A program made the translations under genes and the position numbers. From NCBI RefSeq assembly GCF_900111735.1, contig NZ_FOHW01000035.1:1-53841 (forward strand): DNA of 53,841 bases. Direction: 5' to 3'. The notes under the pieces were generated by a model. It did not search any database. It saw nothing but the letters and a program-made list of their open reading frames with translations, and had not been told where the DNA came from. Numbering within the stretch: position 1 is the first letter of the stretch; every line of letters starts with the position of its first letter. Shown here piece after piece: positions 34,850 through 44,311 of the stretch. This stretch comes from Pseudomonas graminis. Its GTDB lineage: Bacteria > Pseudomonadota > Gammaproteobacteria > Pseudomonadales > Pseudomonadaceae.

Positions 34850-35389
34850 ATGGCTCAGTCACGAACCGCCTTCCAGCTGCTGCTCGATATCGACCAGCGC
34901 TGCCGTTCACTCGCTGCGGGCCTGCCGCTGCAGGAAACCCGACAGCAGGGTTGGGGCGGCATTGGCTTTCGCATGGGCGAGCGCCATTACGTGGCGCCCA
35001 TGGGCGAGATCGACGAAATCCTCCACGAGCCGCGCTGCGCGGTGTTGCCGGGCGCCAAGGCATGGGTCCGGGGCATCGCCAACCTGCGCGGCCGCTTGTT
35101 GCCGATCATCGACCTGTGCGCCTTCTTCGGCCACGAGCTCTCGCCCTTGCGCAAACAGCGTCGCGTGCTGGTGATCGATTTTCAGGGGGTCTTTGTCGGC
35201 TTGCTCATCGACGAGGTGCTGGGTATGCAGCATTTCAGCGAACGCAGTCTGATGCCGGAACCGGGGCACGACAGCGAACCCCGCGTCGCGCCCTACATAC
35301 AGGGGCGTTTCGTGCGCGAGCAGGCCTGGCAGGTGTTCAGCCCGAGAGCACTGGTCCAGTCGCCGGATTTCATGGACGTGGCGCTCTGA
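34850..35389 (+). CDS. pilI: CheW-like adaptor PilI
   Basis: This 179-residue CheW-domain protein couples the receptor PilJ to the kinase ChpA. The CheW pattern is visible: FRMGERHYVAPMGEIDEIL, then AWVRGIANLRGRLLPIIDLCAFFG, then VLVIDFQGVFVGLLIDEVLGM. It begins 16 bp after the pilH stop. A REP pair lies between it and pilJ, which may modulate the mRNA between these genes. Confidence 0.94.
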   Translation: MAQSRTAFQLLLDIDQRCRSLAAGLPLQETRQQGWGGIGFRMGERHYVAPMGEIDEILHEPRCAVLPGAKAWVRGIANLRGRLLPIIDLCAFFGHELSPLRKQRRVLVIDFQGVFVGLLIDEVLGMQHFSERSLMPEPGHDSEPRVAPYIQGRFVREQAWQVFSPRALVQSPDFMDVAL

Positions 35390-35399
35390 TGCCCGCCCC

Positions 35400-35488
35400 T
35401 GTAGGAGCCGGCTTGCTGGCGAATGCGGTGGGTTCATTGCAGAGGCGTTGGCTGACACCTCGGGGTCGCCAGCAAGCCGCCTCCTACA
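35400..35488. repeat. REP inverted pair inside the pil operon (pilI-pilJ)
   Basis: The 23-base arms at 35400-35422 and 35466-35488 are reverse complements with one mismatch (core AGCCGGCTTGCTGGCGA). It lies between co-directional pilI and pilJ, where a stable hairpin could alter the expression ratio of upstream and downstream genes. Confidence 0.88.
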
Positions 35489-35563
35489 GTGGATGGTGCG
35501 TATTCCAGCCACTACGCTCTTGGCGGCCCTTCCTAAATCGAACATCAGGCGGAGCCCTGAGCA

Positions 35564-37600
35564 ATGAGTAATACCGGCAAGTCACTGGAAGGCGCGCGCA
35601 GTCGATCGCAGATCGTCGTGCTGTTTATCTGCCTCATCGTTTTCATCATGCTGCTGTTCGTCAACTTCGCGTACCTCAGCACGCAGTCCAACTACGACAA
35701 ACAATACATCGGCCACGCCGGCGAACTGCGCGTGCTGTCCCAGCGCATTGCCAAGAACGCCACGGAAGCGGCGGCGGGCAAGGCGGCGGCCTTCAAGTTG
35801 CTGGCCGACGCGCGCAACGACTTCGACACGCGCTGGCAGTATTTGAAGAAAGGTGACAAGAACACCGGCCTGCCTGCTGCGCCCGCCGCAGTGAGCGATG
35901 AGCTGAAAGCCGTGCAGAACGACTGGGAAAACCTGCGCAAAAGCACCGATGTGATTCTTGCCCGTGAGCAGACCGTGCTCTCGCTGCATCAGGTGGCGGC
36001 AACCCTCGCCGAGACCATTCCGCAATTGCAGATCGAATCGGAGAAGGTCGTCGACATTCTCCTGCAAACCCGCGCGCCTGCCAGCCAGGTCGCCCTCGCC
36101 CAGCGGCAGTCGTTGTTGGCCGAGCGAATACTGGGCGCAGTTAACACGGTGTTATCGGGCGACGAAACGGCGGTCCAGGCAGCGGACGCTTTCGGTCGCG
36201 ATGCCAGCCAGTTCGGGCGGGTGCTCAACGGCATGCTCGAAGGTAATGCCACGCTGAAGATCGCTCAGGTCGAAGACCGCGATGCGCGCGCGCGGCTGGC
36301 CGAGATCGCCGAGCTGTTCCAGTTCGTCTCCGGCTCGGTCGACGAAATCCTCGAAACCTCGCCGGAACTGCTGGAGGTCCGTGAAGCGTCGGGCAGCATC
36401 TTCAACCTTTCGCAGACGCTCCTCGACGAAGCCTCGGTGCTGGCCAACAGTTTCGAGCACATGGCCGGTGGTCGCGCGGCGTACAGCTATGGCGGCTACA
36501 TCCTGGGCCTGCTGGCCCTGGCGTCGATCATCCTGATTGGCCTGGTGATGGTGCGCGAAACCAACCGGCAACTGCGCGAAACCGCCGAGAAGAACGAGCG
36601 CAATCAGAACGCGATCATGCGCCTGCTCGACGAGATCGAGAACCTCGCGGACGGCGACCTGACCGTGGCCGCGTCGGTCACCGAGGATTTCACCGGCGCG
36701 ATTGCCGATTCGATCAACTACTCCATCGACCAGCTGCGCGAGTTGGTGTCGACCATCAACCTCACCGCCGAGCAAGTGTTCGGCGCCGTGAAAGACACGC
36801 AGACCACCGCGACGCAACTGGCCGCGGCGTCCGAGCATCAGGCGTTGCAGATCGCAGCGGCGTCCAACGCCATCCATGACATGGCCACTTCCATCGATCA
36901 GGTCTCGGCCAATGCGTCCGAGTCGGTCACGGTGGCCGAGCGATCCGTGACCATCGCCAACAAGGGCAACGAGGTGGTGCATAACACCATCACCGGCATG
37001 GACAACATCCGCGAGCAGATTCAGGACACCTCCAAGCGCATCAAGCGGTTGGGCGAGTCTTCCCAGGAAATTGGCGACATCGTCAGCCTGATCGATGACA
37101 TTGCCGACCAGACCAACATTCTTGCGCTCAATGCCGCGATTCAGGCCTCCATGGCCGGTGATGCCGGTCGCGGTTTTGCAGTCGTGGCCGATGAAGTCCA
37201 GCGGCTGGCGGAGCGCTCGTCGTCGGCGACCAAGCAGATCGAGACGCTGGTGCGCGCCATTCAGAACGACACCAACGAAGCGGTGATCTCCATGGAGCAG
37301 ACCACAGCCGAAGTGGTGCGCGGTGCCCGGCTGGCGCAGGATGCCGGTGTCGCGCTCGAGGAAATCGAAGGGGTGTCCAAAATCCTCGCCGCGCTGGTCG
37401 AAAGCATCACCAATGCAGCGCAGCAGCAGGCGGCACTGGGTCAGCAGATATCCTCGACCATGCTGGTCATTCAGCAGACCACGACGCAGACCACCTCAGG
37501 CACGGCGGCCACCGCCCGGAGCATGGGCAATCTGGCGAAGATGGCCAGCGAGATGCGCCGCTCGGTGTCCGGCTTCACGCTGCCGACATCGCGGCATTGA
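35564..37600 (+). CDS. pilJ: Type IV pilus chemoreceptor PilJ (methyl-accepting protein)
   Basis: This 678-residue receptor has a first membrane helix near 15-40 (VVLFICLIVFIMLLFVNFAYL). The periplasmic part has two PilJ-type four-helix repeats (about 45-300; each contains a VLSQRIA or LLAERIL segment). A second helix lies near 306-328 (YILGLLALASIILIGLVMV), followed by a HAMP-like segment. The cytoplasmic coiled-coil hairpin has the tip QTNILALNAAIQASMAGDAG and GRGFAVVADEVQRLAERS. It signals to ChpA through PilI or ChpC. The cognate methyltransferase gene pilK, next to pilJ in P. aeruginosa, is absent here; only 78 bp separate pilJ from chpA. Confidence 0.95.
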   Translation: MSNTGKSLEGARSRSQIVVLFICLIVFIMLLFVNFAYLSTQSNYDKQYIGHAGELRVLSQRIAKNATEAAAGKAAAFKLLADARNDFDTRWQYLKKGDKNTGLPAAPAAVSDELKAVQNDWENLRKSTDVILAREQTVLSLHQVAATLAETIPQLQIESEKVVDILLQTRAPASQVALAQRQSLLAERILGAVNTVLSGDETAVQAADAFGRDASQFGRVLNGMLEGNATLKIAQVEDRDARARLAEIAELFQFVSGSVDEILETSPELLEVREASGSIFNLSQTLLDEASVLANSFEHMAGGRAAYSYGGYILGLLALASIILIGLVMVRETNRQLRETAEKNERNQNAIMRLLDEIENLADGDLTVAASVTEDFTGAIADSINYSIDQLRELVSTINLTAEQVFGAVKDTQTTATQLAAASEHQALQIAAASNAIHDMATSIDQVSANASESVTVAERSVTIANKGNEVVHNTITGMDNIREQIQDTSKRIKRLGESSQEIGDIVSLIDDIADQTNILALNAAIQASMAGDAGRGFAVVADEVQRLAERSSSATKQIETLVRAIQNDTNEAVISMEQTTAEVVRGARLAQDAGVALEEIEGVSKILAALVESITNAAQQQAALGQQISSTMLVIQQTTTQTTSGTAATARSMGNLAKMASEMRRSVSGFTLPTSRH

Positions 37601-37678
37601 GGGCCGTCTTGAAAGCCCGTTTGATAGCCCCGTTAATGCAAATGAAGCAGCGTCAAGGCACAGGCAACCGGAGTCACC

Positions 37679-40600
37679 ATGGCTGACCGTCACGATTACG
37701 TGGCCCTGGAGTGGGTCAAAGGCGAAATAGCCGAAACACTCACGCACGCTCGACAGGCGCTGGACACCTTCGTCGCCCGGCCCCAAGACGCAGCGTCGAT
37801 GGACGTGTGCCTTGATCTCATCCATCAGGTTCACGGCAGCCTGCAGATGATCGAGTTCTACGGCGCCGCGCTGTTCGCCGAGGAAATCGAGCAGCTGGCG
37901 CTGGCGCTGAAGCAGGGTCATGTCGCCCAGGAAAGCGAAGCGATTCAGCTGCTGAATCTGGCGATGACCCAACTGCCGGTCTACCTGGAGCGTGTGCATT
38001 CCGCTCGCCGTGATTTGCCGCTGGTGGTGCTGCCGCTGCTCAACGATCTGCGCAGCGCCCGGGGCGAAAGCCTGCTGTCCGAGACCCGCCTGTTCTCGCC
38101 GCAATTGCTGTCCATCCCCGCCCTTGATCCCGACGCATTGGCCGAGCGCGACAGCCCGGAACTGCCCGCGAAGCTGCGCAAACTGCGGCAAACGCTGCAG
38201 ACGGCACTGGTCGGGCTGCTCCGGGATCAAGACGTGCAGACCCAACTCGGTTACATGGGCAAAGTGTTCGCCCGGCTTGAAGTGTTGTGCGCGGACGCCC
38301 CGCTTGAGCCGCTGTGGCGTATTGCTTCGGCGCTGGTTGAAAACATGATCAGCGGCAATTTCACCAACAGTCCGGCGCTGCGCAGCCTGTTCAAGGACGC
38401 CGACAAAGAACTCAAACGCCTGCTGGATCAGGGCGTCGAAGGCATCAATCAGCCTGCGCCCGACGAACTCCTGAAAAGCCTGTTGTTTTACATCGCCAAG
38501 TCCGACAGCGAGGCGCAGAAGATGACGGACTTGAAGGACCAGTACGCGCTTGCTGATGCCCTGCCGCACAGCGCCTTGGTCGCTGAAGAACGCGCGCGCA
38601 TGGCCGGACCGGATCGCGACGCCATGCGCTCGGTGATCATCGCCCTGTGCGATGAACTGGTGCGTACCAAGGAGCGGCTGGACGTCTTCGTGCGCGGAGA
38701 TCGCCAGCACGTCAGTGAGCTGAGTGCGTTGCTGCCGCCGCTGCGGCAGATCGCCGACACTCTGGCGGTGCTGGGATTTGGGCAGCCGCGCAAAGTCATC
38801 ATTGATCAGATGACCGTGGTGCAGGGCATGGCTCAGGGACAACGCGCGCCCGACGATGCCACGTTAATGGACGTCGCCGGGGCGTTGCTGTACCTCGAAT
38901 CGACCCTGGCGGGCATGGCCGGGACCGTCAACCAGAGCAGCCCCGAAGAGAGCCGCCTGCCGACCACCGACCTCAGCCAGATTCACCAACTGGTCATCAA
39001 GGAAGCGCGCATCGTCCTGCAGCAGGCCAAGGATGTGATCGACGCCTACGTCGACGGCGAGCTGGACCGGGCACGTCTGCTGCCGCTGTCGGAGCAATTG
39101 GTTCAGGTGCGCGGCGCGCTGGCGATGATCCCGCTGGCCCGGGCATCCGGGCTGCTGGCGGCCTGTAACGACTACATCACCGAGCACTTGCTGGTTGACA
39201 CCGAAAGCCCGGCTGCCTCGCAGCTCGATCACCTGGCGGACGTGATCATCGGCGTCGAGTATTACCTCGAACGCATGGCCGAAGACCCGGAAGCGCCCGG
39301 CGAACACGTGCTGGATCTGGCCCAGGAAAGTCTCGCCCGGCTCGGTTACTCGCCAGCCCCCGAAGCGCTGGATGTGCCGGTGCTCGAAGAAGTCATCAGC
39401 GAAGAAGAGCTGCAAGACCTGCACGAGCGCCAGGCATTGGTCAGCCCGAGTCGGACCCTTGCCGAAGTGCTGGCCAGCCCGTTATCGGCGGTCAACCCGC
39501 CGGCGCGCGATATGCCGGCCAGCCTGTTGCCGCCGCCCAAGGGCGAGCAGGCGATCGATGACGAGCTGCGGGAAGTATTCCTGGAAGAAACCGATGAGAT
39601 GCTTGAAGCACTGCGCGAGTACGTACCGCGCTGGCGCGCCGATCCGGGCAATCTCTCGGCGCTGGGCGAGATCCGTCGTGCGTTTCACACCCTCAAGGGC
39701 AGCGGCCGGATGGTGCGTGCGCTGATTCTGGGCGAGCTGGCGTGGTCGGTGGAAAACCTGCTGAACCGCGTACTGGAACACAGCGTCGAGCCAGACACGC
39801 GGGTGCAGCAGTTGCTCACGGACGTGCAGGCCTTACTGCCGGACGTGATTCGCGATTTCGCCGAAGATGTTCAGCGCCAGCGTGACGATGTCGACCAACT
39901 GGCGGCTCAGGCCCATGCGCTGGCCCAGGGTGAGGCGGGCGACGTCGAGCCTGCGCAGCGGCTGGAGGATGAAGAGGGTTTCGATCCGCAGTTGCTGGAA
40001 ATTTTCCGCCAGGAAGCCCACACCCACCTGAACACGATGGGCCGCTACCTCGACGCTGCGCAGGACGCCGATGCGCCGGTGTTCAGCAACGATCTGCTGC
40101 GTGCGCTGCACACCCTCAAAGGCAGCGCGTACATGGCCGGCGTCTTGCCGATCGCCGAGCTGGCGAGCCCGCTGGATCAATTGGTGCGCGAGTTCAAGAC
40201 CAACCTGATTGCGGTCGGCCAGGGCGAAATCGACCTGCTGCGTGCGGCCGAGCCTTTGTTCCGACAAGGCCTGTCCCAGCTGAATGCCGACCCGCTGATG
40301 CCCATCGAAGGCGCCGCAGCACTGATTCAGCAGGCCCAAGAGCTGCTCGACGCGCGACTGGCCGATGCGTTGAGCGACGACAGCAATGGCCTGCGCACGC
40401 GACGCAATCCGCAGCTGATCGCGAGCTTTCTGGCTGAAGGCATGGACATCCTGCTGGACGCAGACAACCTGCTCAAAGACTGGCGCCAGCACCCCGGCCA
40501 TCGCCAGGAATTGAACGCGCTGCTCGACGAGCTGACCATGCTCGGCCACGGCGCGCACCTGGCCGACCTGCCTCAGGTCGATGAGCTTTGCGAGGCGCTG

Positions 40601-43600
40601 CTCGACCTGTACGGCGCGGTGGAGGAAAGCAGCCTTGCCGTCAGCGAACGGTTTTTCGATGAGGCCGAAAAGGCCCACGAAGCGCTGATCAACATGCTCG
40701 ACCAGGTCGCCGCCGGACAGGAAGTCCAACCGTGCCCCGAGCGCGTGGGCGCCTTGCGCGGTCTGCTTGCCGAAGGGCTGGACCCCGGCGCAATGGGCGT
40801 AATCAAAAGTGATGGCGGTGGGGCGACCCGCATCATGGAGATGGAGGAAGTCAGCGAGCGCCTTGCCAAGCCCGTCCAGCCTGCGAGTGATGATTTCGAT
40901 CAGGAAATCGTCGAAATCTTCCTCGAGGAGGCGGTGGATATTCTCGACATCGCCGGCCCTGCGCTTCAGCGCTGGCTCGACGACCCGGAAAACCCGCTGC
41001 CGCTGTCATCGTTGCAGCGTGACCTGCACACCCTCAAAGGGGGTGCGCGCATGGCCGAAATCGGCCCGGTGGGCGACCTCGGTCACGAGCTGGAATCGCT
41101 GTACGAAGGCCTGCTCGACCGACGTTGCGGTTATTCGCCGCAACTGGCCGAACTGCTGGTGCACAGCCACGATCACCTCTCGCTGATGCTTGAGCAGTTG
41201 CAGCACCATTCACCGCTGACCAGTCCGGCGCCGCTGATCGAGAAGATTCGCGAGTTTCGTCAGCGCAACTGCTACTTGCTGCCCAATGACGGCGCGACCC
41301 GCAACGTCAGTTCGATGATTCACTCGCTGGACGAGCGCGATCCGGAACTGCTGGAAATCTTCCTCGAAGAAGCCGACGACATCATCGAGAGCAGCAGCGG
41401 GGCGTTGGTGCGCTGGCAAGCCGACACTCAGAACCCGCTGGAAGTCGAAAACCTGCTGCGCGATCTGCACACGCTCAAGGGCGGCGCGCGCATGGTGGAG
41501 ATCGGGCCGATTGGCGACCTCGCCCATGAGCTGGAGTCGTTGTATGAAGGGTTGTCGACGGGCGCGCTTAAAAACAGCGCACTGCTCAACGGCCTGCTGC
41601 AAAGCGGCCACGACATGCTCGCCGACATGGTGGATGCCGTGCGGGGTTACGAGCCGCTGCCCAACCCGGCGCTGCTGATCGAGAGCATCGGGCACTACAC
41701 CTCGTCCGGGGCCGCTCGGGAATCTGTTGAAAAACCTCAGGAGGCGCCGGCTCTGCTGCCCGCGCCTGTTGTTGATCCGGCGGCTGCACAGGCCGATGCC
41801 GATGGCGAGCGCACCGGCCCGGAGATGATCAAGGTCCCGGCCGAGCAGCTCGAAGACTTGGCGAATCTGGCCGGGGAAACCTCGATATTCCGGGGACGTG
41901 TCGAGCAGCAGGTCAGCGACGCGCAGATCACACTGGTCGAAATGGAAACCACCATTGAGCGGATGCGCGATCAGCTGCGCCGACTTGATATCGAAACCCA
42001 GGGCCGCATTCTCAGCCGCGATCACCCCGTTGATCGGCGCGGTTACGAAGCATTCGACCCGCTGGAAATGGACCGGCATTCGCAGCTGCAGCAGTTGTCA
42101 CGCGCGCTGTTCGAGTCCGCGTCCGACCTGATGGATCTCAAGGAAACCCTCGACACCCGCGCCCATGAGGCCGAAACCCTGCTGCTGCAACAGGCGCGGG
42201 TGAATACCGAGCTTCAGGAAAGCCTGATGCGCACGCGCATGGTGCCATTCGAGCGCATGGTGCCGCGCCTGCGCCGGATCGTCCGTCAGGTGTCGGGCGA
42301 GCTGAACAAGAAGGTCAAGTTCGACGTGGTCAACGCCGAGGGCGAGATGGACCGCAACGTGCTCGAACGCATGGTCGCGCCGCTGGAGCACATGCTGCGA
42401 AACGCCGTCGATCACGGGCTGGAGAGCGTCGAGGAACGTCTGGCCGCCGGCAAGTCAGAGTGGGGGCATATCACGCTGAGTCTGGCCCACGAAGGTGGCG
42501 ACATCGTTATCGAGATGCGCGACGACGGCGCCGGTGTCGACTTCGAGGCCGTGCGGCGCAAGGCGATCAAGCGCGGCATGATCAGTCCCGACGCCGAGCT
42601 GAGCGAGCACGACATCCTGCAGTTCATTCTGCGCCCAGGGTTTTCCACCGCCGAGACCATCACCCAGATTTCCGGGCGCGGCGTCGGCATGGACGTGGTG
42701 CACGCCGAGGTCAAGGACCTGGGCGGCTCGATGGTTATTGATTCCAAGGCGGGTGAAGGCGCGCGTTTCCGTGTCCGCTTGCCGTTCTCGGTGTCGGTCA
42801 ATCGTGCACTGATGGTGCAGTGCGGCGAAGAACAGTACGCCGTGCCGCTCAACAGCATCGAGGGCATCGTGCGCGTGATGCCGAGCGAGCTGGAGACCTG
42901 TTATCACACGGTGCCACCGCGCTACGAGTACAGCGGGCGCACCTACGAATTGCGTTATCTGGGCGAGCTGCTCAATAACGGTCATCCGCCGAAACTGAAC
43001 GGCCAGACACAGACGCAGCCGCTCCCCGTGCTCCTCGTGCATGTCCACGATCAGTGGGTCGCGGTGCAGGTGGACGCGCTGGCCGGCTCGCGGGAGATCG
43101 TGGTGAAAAACCTCGGGCCGCAGTTTTCCTCGATACCCGGGATTGCCGGTGCGACCATTCTGGGTGACGGCCGCGTGGTGCTGATTCTCGATCTGTTTGC
43201 GCACATCCGGCGCTTTCACGCCAAGCTGCTCGCGCTGCAATTCGCGGGGCATGCGCCGGTGCGTTATGTCGAACCCGAACAGGCGCGGCCGTTGCTGGTG
43301 ATGGTGGTGGATGACTCGGTGACGGTGCGCAAGGTGACCGGCCGCTTGCTGGAGCGCAACGGCATGAACGTGCTGACGGCCAAAGATGGCGTCGATGCCA
43401 TGGCGCTGCTGCAGGAGCACACCCCGGACATCATGCTGCTGGACATCGAGATGCCGCGCATGGACGGCTTTGAAGTCGTCAGCAAGATTCGCGCAGACGA
43501 CGCATTGAAGCACCTGCCAATCATCATGATTACGTCGCGATCGGGACAGAAACACCGCGACCACGCCATGGCGCTTGGGGTGAACGAATACATGAGCAAG

Positions 43601-43660
43601 CCGTATCAGGAAGCCGCACTGCTGGAAAGCATCGCCCACTGGAGCCACGCCCATGTCTGA
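37679..43660 (+). CDS. chpA: Hybrid chemosensory histidine kinase ChpA (PilL)
   Basis: This is a 1993-residue multi-domain CheA. The N-terminal half is a chain of phosphotransfer-like domains. One near H49 has HQVHGS in place of HTLKGS, and degenerate units follow. HTLKG units are centred on H670, H811, H1117 and H1264. A Thr (T953, LTMLGHGAH) takes the His position between them, like the threonine-type domain of P. aeruginosa ChpA. Next come the dimerisation and kinase domain (from about 1380; N-box LRNAVDHGLES, DDGAGV, GRGVGMDVV), a CheW-like domain and a C-terminal receiver with D1922. P. aeruginosa ChpA is about 2470 residues, so about 480 residues of phosphotransfer array are missing here. 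The two last HTLKG units are very similar in protein sequence. Confidence 0.95.
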   Translation: MADRHDYVALEWVKGEIAETLTHARQALDTFVARPQDAASMDVCLDLIHQVHGSLQMIEFYGAALFAEEIEQLALALKQGHVAQESEAIQLLNLAMTQLPVYLERVHSARRDLPLVVLPLLNDLRSARGESLLSETRLFSPQLLSIPALDPDALAERDSPELPAKLRKLRQTLQTALVGLLRDQDVQTQLGYMGKVFARLEVLCADAPLEPLWRIASALVENMISGNFTNSPALRSLFKDADKELKRLLDQGVEGINQPAPDELLKSLLFYIAKSDSEAQKMTDLKDQYALADALPHSALVAEERARMAGPDRDAMRSVIIALCDELVRTKERLDVFVRGDRQHVSELSALLPPLRQIADTLAVLGFGQPRKVIIDQMTVVQGMAQGQRAPDDATLMDVAGALLYLESTLAGMAGTVNQSSPEESRLPTTDLSQIHQLVIKEARIVLQQAKDVIDAYVDGELDRARLLPLSEQLVQVRGALAMIPLARASGLLAACNDYITEHLLVDTESPAASQLDHLADVIIGVEYYLERMAEDPEAPGEHVLDLAQESLARLGYSPAPEALDVPVLEEVISEEELQDLHERQALVSPSRTLAEVLASPLSAVNPPARDMPASLLPPPKGEQAIDDELREVFLEETDEMLEALREYVPRWRADPGNLSALGEIRRAFHTLKGSGRMVRALILGELAWSVENLLNRVLEHSVEPDTRVQQLLTDVQALLPDVIRDFAEDVQRQRDDVDQLAAQAHALAQGEAGDVEPAQRLEDEEGFDPQLLEIFRQEAHTHLNTMGRYLDAAQDADAPVFSNDLLRALHTLKGSAYMAGVLPIAELASPLDQLVREFKTNLIAVGQGEIDLLRAAEPLFRQGLSQLNADPLMPIEGAAALIQQAQELLDARLADALSDDSNGLRTRRNPQLIASFLAEGMDILLDADNLLKDWRQHPGHRQELNALLDELTMLGHGAHLADLPQVDELCEALLDLYGAVEESSLAVSERFFDEAEKAHEALINMLDQVAAGQEVQPCPERVGALRGLLAEGLDPGAMGVIKSDGGGATRIMEMEEVSERLAKPVQPASDDFDQEIVEIFLEEAVDILDIAGPALQRWLDDPENPLPLSSLQRDLHTLKGGARMAEIGPVGDLGHELESLYEGLLDRRCGYSPQLAELLVHSHDHLSLMLEQLQHHSPLTSPAPLIEKIREFRQRNCYLLPNDGATRNVSSMIHSLDERDPELLEIFLEEADDIIESSSGALVRWQADTQNPLEVENLLRDLHTLKGGARMVEIGPIGDLAHELESLYEGLSTGALKNSALLNGLLQSGHDMLADMVDAVRGYEPLPNPALLIESIGHYTSSGAARESVEKPQEAPALLPAPVVDPAAAQADADGERTGPEMIKVPAEQLEDLANLAGETSIFRGRVEQQVSDAQITLVEMETTIERMRDQLRRLDIETQGRILSRDHPVDRRGYEAFDPLEMDRHSQLQQLSRALFESASDLMDLKETLDTRAHEAETLLLQQARVNTELQESLMRTRMVPFERMVPRLRRIVRQVSGELNKKVKFDVVNAEGEMDRNVLERMVAPLEHMLRNAVDHGLESVEERLAAGKSEWGHITLSLAHEGGDIVIEMRDDGAGVDFEAVRRKAIKRGMISPDAELSEHDILQFILRPGFSTAETITQISGRGVGMDVVHAEVKDLGGSMVIDSKAGEGARFRVRLPFSVSVNRALMVQCGEEQYAVPLNSIEGIVRVMPSELETCYHTVPPRYEYSGRTYELRYLGELLNNGHPPKLNGQTQTQPLPVLLVHVHDQWVAVQVDALAGSREIVVKNLGPQFSSIPGIAGATILGDGRVVLILDLFAHIRRFHAKLLALQFAGHAPVRYVEPEQARPLLVMVVDDSVTVRKVTGRLLERNGMNVLTAKDGVDAMALLQEHTPDIMLLDIEMPRMDGFEVVSKIRADDALKHLPIIMITSRSGQKHRDHAMALGVNEYMSKPYQEAALLESIAHWSHAHV

Positions 43661-44141
43661 CACCACAACCCAAACGGCGCGGCTGACCAGCCTGACCGGG
43701 TTGCTGATCCCCCTGAGTGACCGGCACCTGCTGTTGCCCAACGTGGCGGTCGCCGAGCTGATCGATTATCAAGACAGCGTCGCCGATCCCGCCGCACCGC
43801 AGTGGTACCTGGGACCGATCAATTGGCGCAACCGCAGCCTGCCACTGCTCAGCTTCGAAGCCGCCTGCGGCAGCCGAGCCCGTGTCGGAGGTCGCGCCCG
43901 CATCGTCGTGCTCAACGCCCTCGGCGGCCGCCCTGACCTCAAGTTCGTCGCCCTGCTGACCCAAGGCATTCCGCGCTCCTGCAAACTCGACAGCCAACTC
44001 AGCTACGTCGACGTGCCGCTGGCCGAGCTGGAACTGGCCGCGGTGCAAGTGGGCGAGACCGTGGCGAAGATCCCGGACCTTGTGGCGCTTGAGCAGTGGT
44101 TGGTGGATGCGGGGTTGATTCAGGTGACGCCGAGCTTGTAA
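43653..44141 (+). CDS. chpC: CheW-like adaptor ChpC
   Basis: This 162-residue CheW-domain protein starts TARLTSLTGLLIPLSDRHLLLPNVAVAELIDY, with YLGPINWRNRSLPLLSFEAACG in the middle. It overlaps the end of chpA by 8 bp, so the two are coupled. In P. aeruginosa ChpC is a second adaptor linking signals (including WspA-like or alternative receptors) to ChpA. The neighbouring chpB (CheB), chpD and chpE genes of P. aeruginosa are not present after it; an accessory region begins instead. Confidence 0.9.
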   Translation: MSDTTTQTARLTSLTGLLIPLSDRHLLLPNVAVAELIDYQDSVADPAAPQWYLGPINWRNRSLPLLSFEAACGSRARVGGRARIVVLNALGGRPDLKFVALLTQGIPRSCKLDSQLSYVDVPLAELELAAVQVGETVAKIPDLVALEQWLVDAGLIQVTPSL

Positions 44142-44191
44142 GAGACTCCCCGGCTCTCAAACGCCGCAGGGTGCATGCCGGACACAGCCCC

Positions 44192-44298
44192 TGTAGGAGT
44201 GAGCTTGCTCGCGAACGCTTCATTTCATCTGCTGAAGATTTAAAGGATGTACCGCCATCTTCGTCTGGATACGGCCCAGAGCGAGCTTGCTCCCACGT
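44192..44298. repeat. Degenerate REP-type inverted pair downstream of chpC
   Basis: The left arm at 44192-44214 (TAGGAGTGAGCTTGCTCGCG) and the right arm at 44280-44298 (GCGAGCTTGCTCCCAC) are imperfect inverse copies, about 65 bp apart. The class (GAGCTTGCTCGCG) is distinct from the other repeats. The element marks the boundary between the chp operon and the toxin-antitoxin pair. Confidence 0.7.
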
Positions 44299-44311
44299 GA
44301 ACGGCGTGCTG

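Noticed and set aside
37496..38842. 448-codon antisense ORF across the pilJ-chpA junction
   Set aside because: It overlaps two certain genes and its composition (Gln/His/Arg-rich) is typical of reverse-frame translation.
42455..43741. Long antisense ORF (428 codons) opposite chpA
   Set aside because: It mirrors the coding frame of chpA, has no recognisable domain, and results from low stop-codon frequency in GC-rich sequence.
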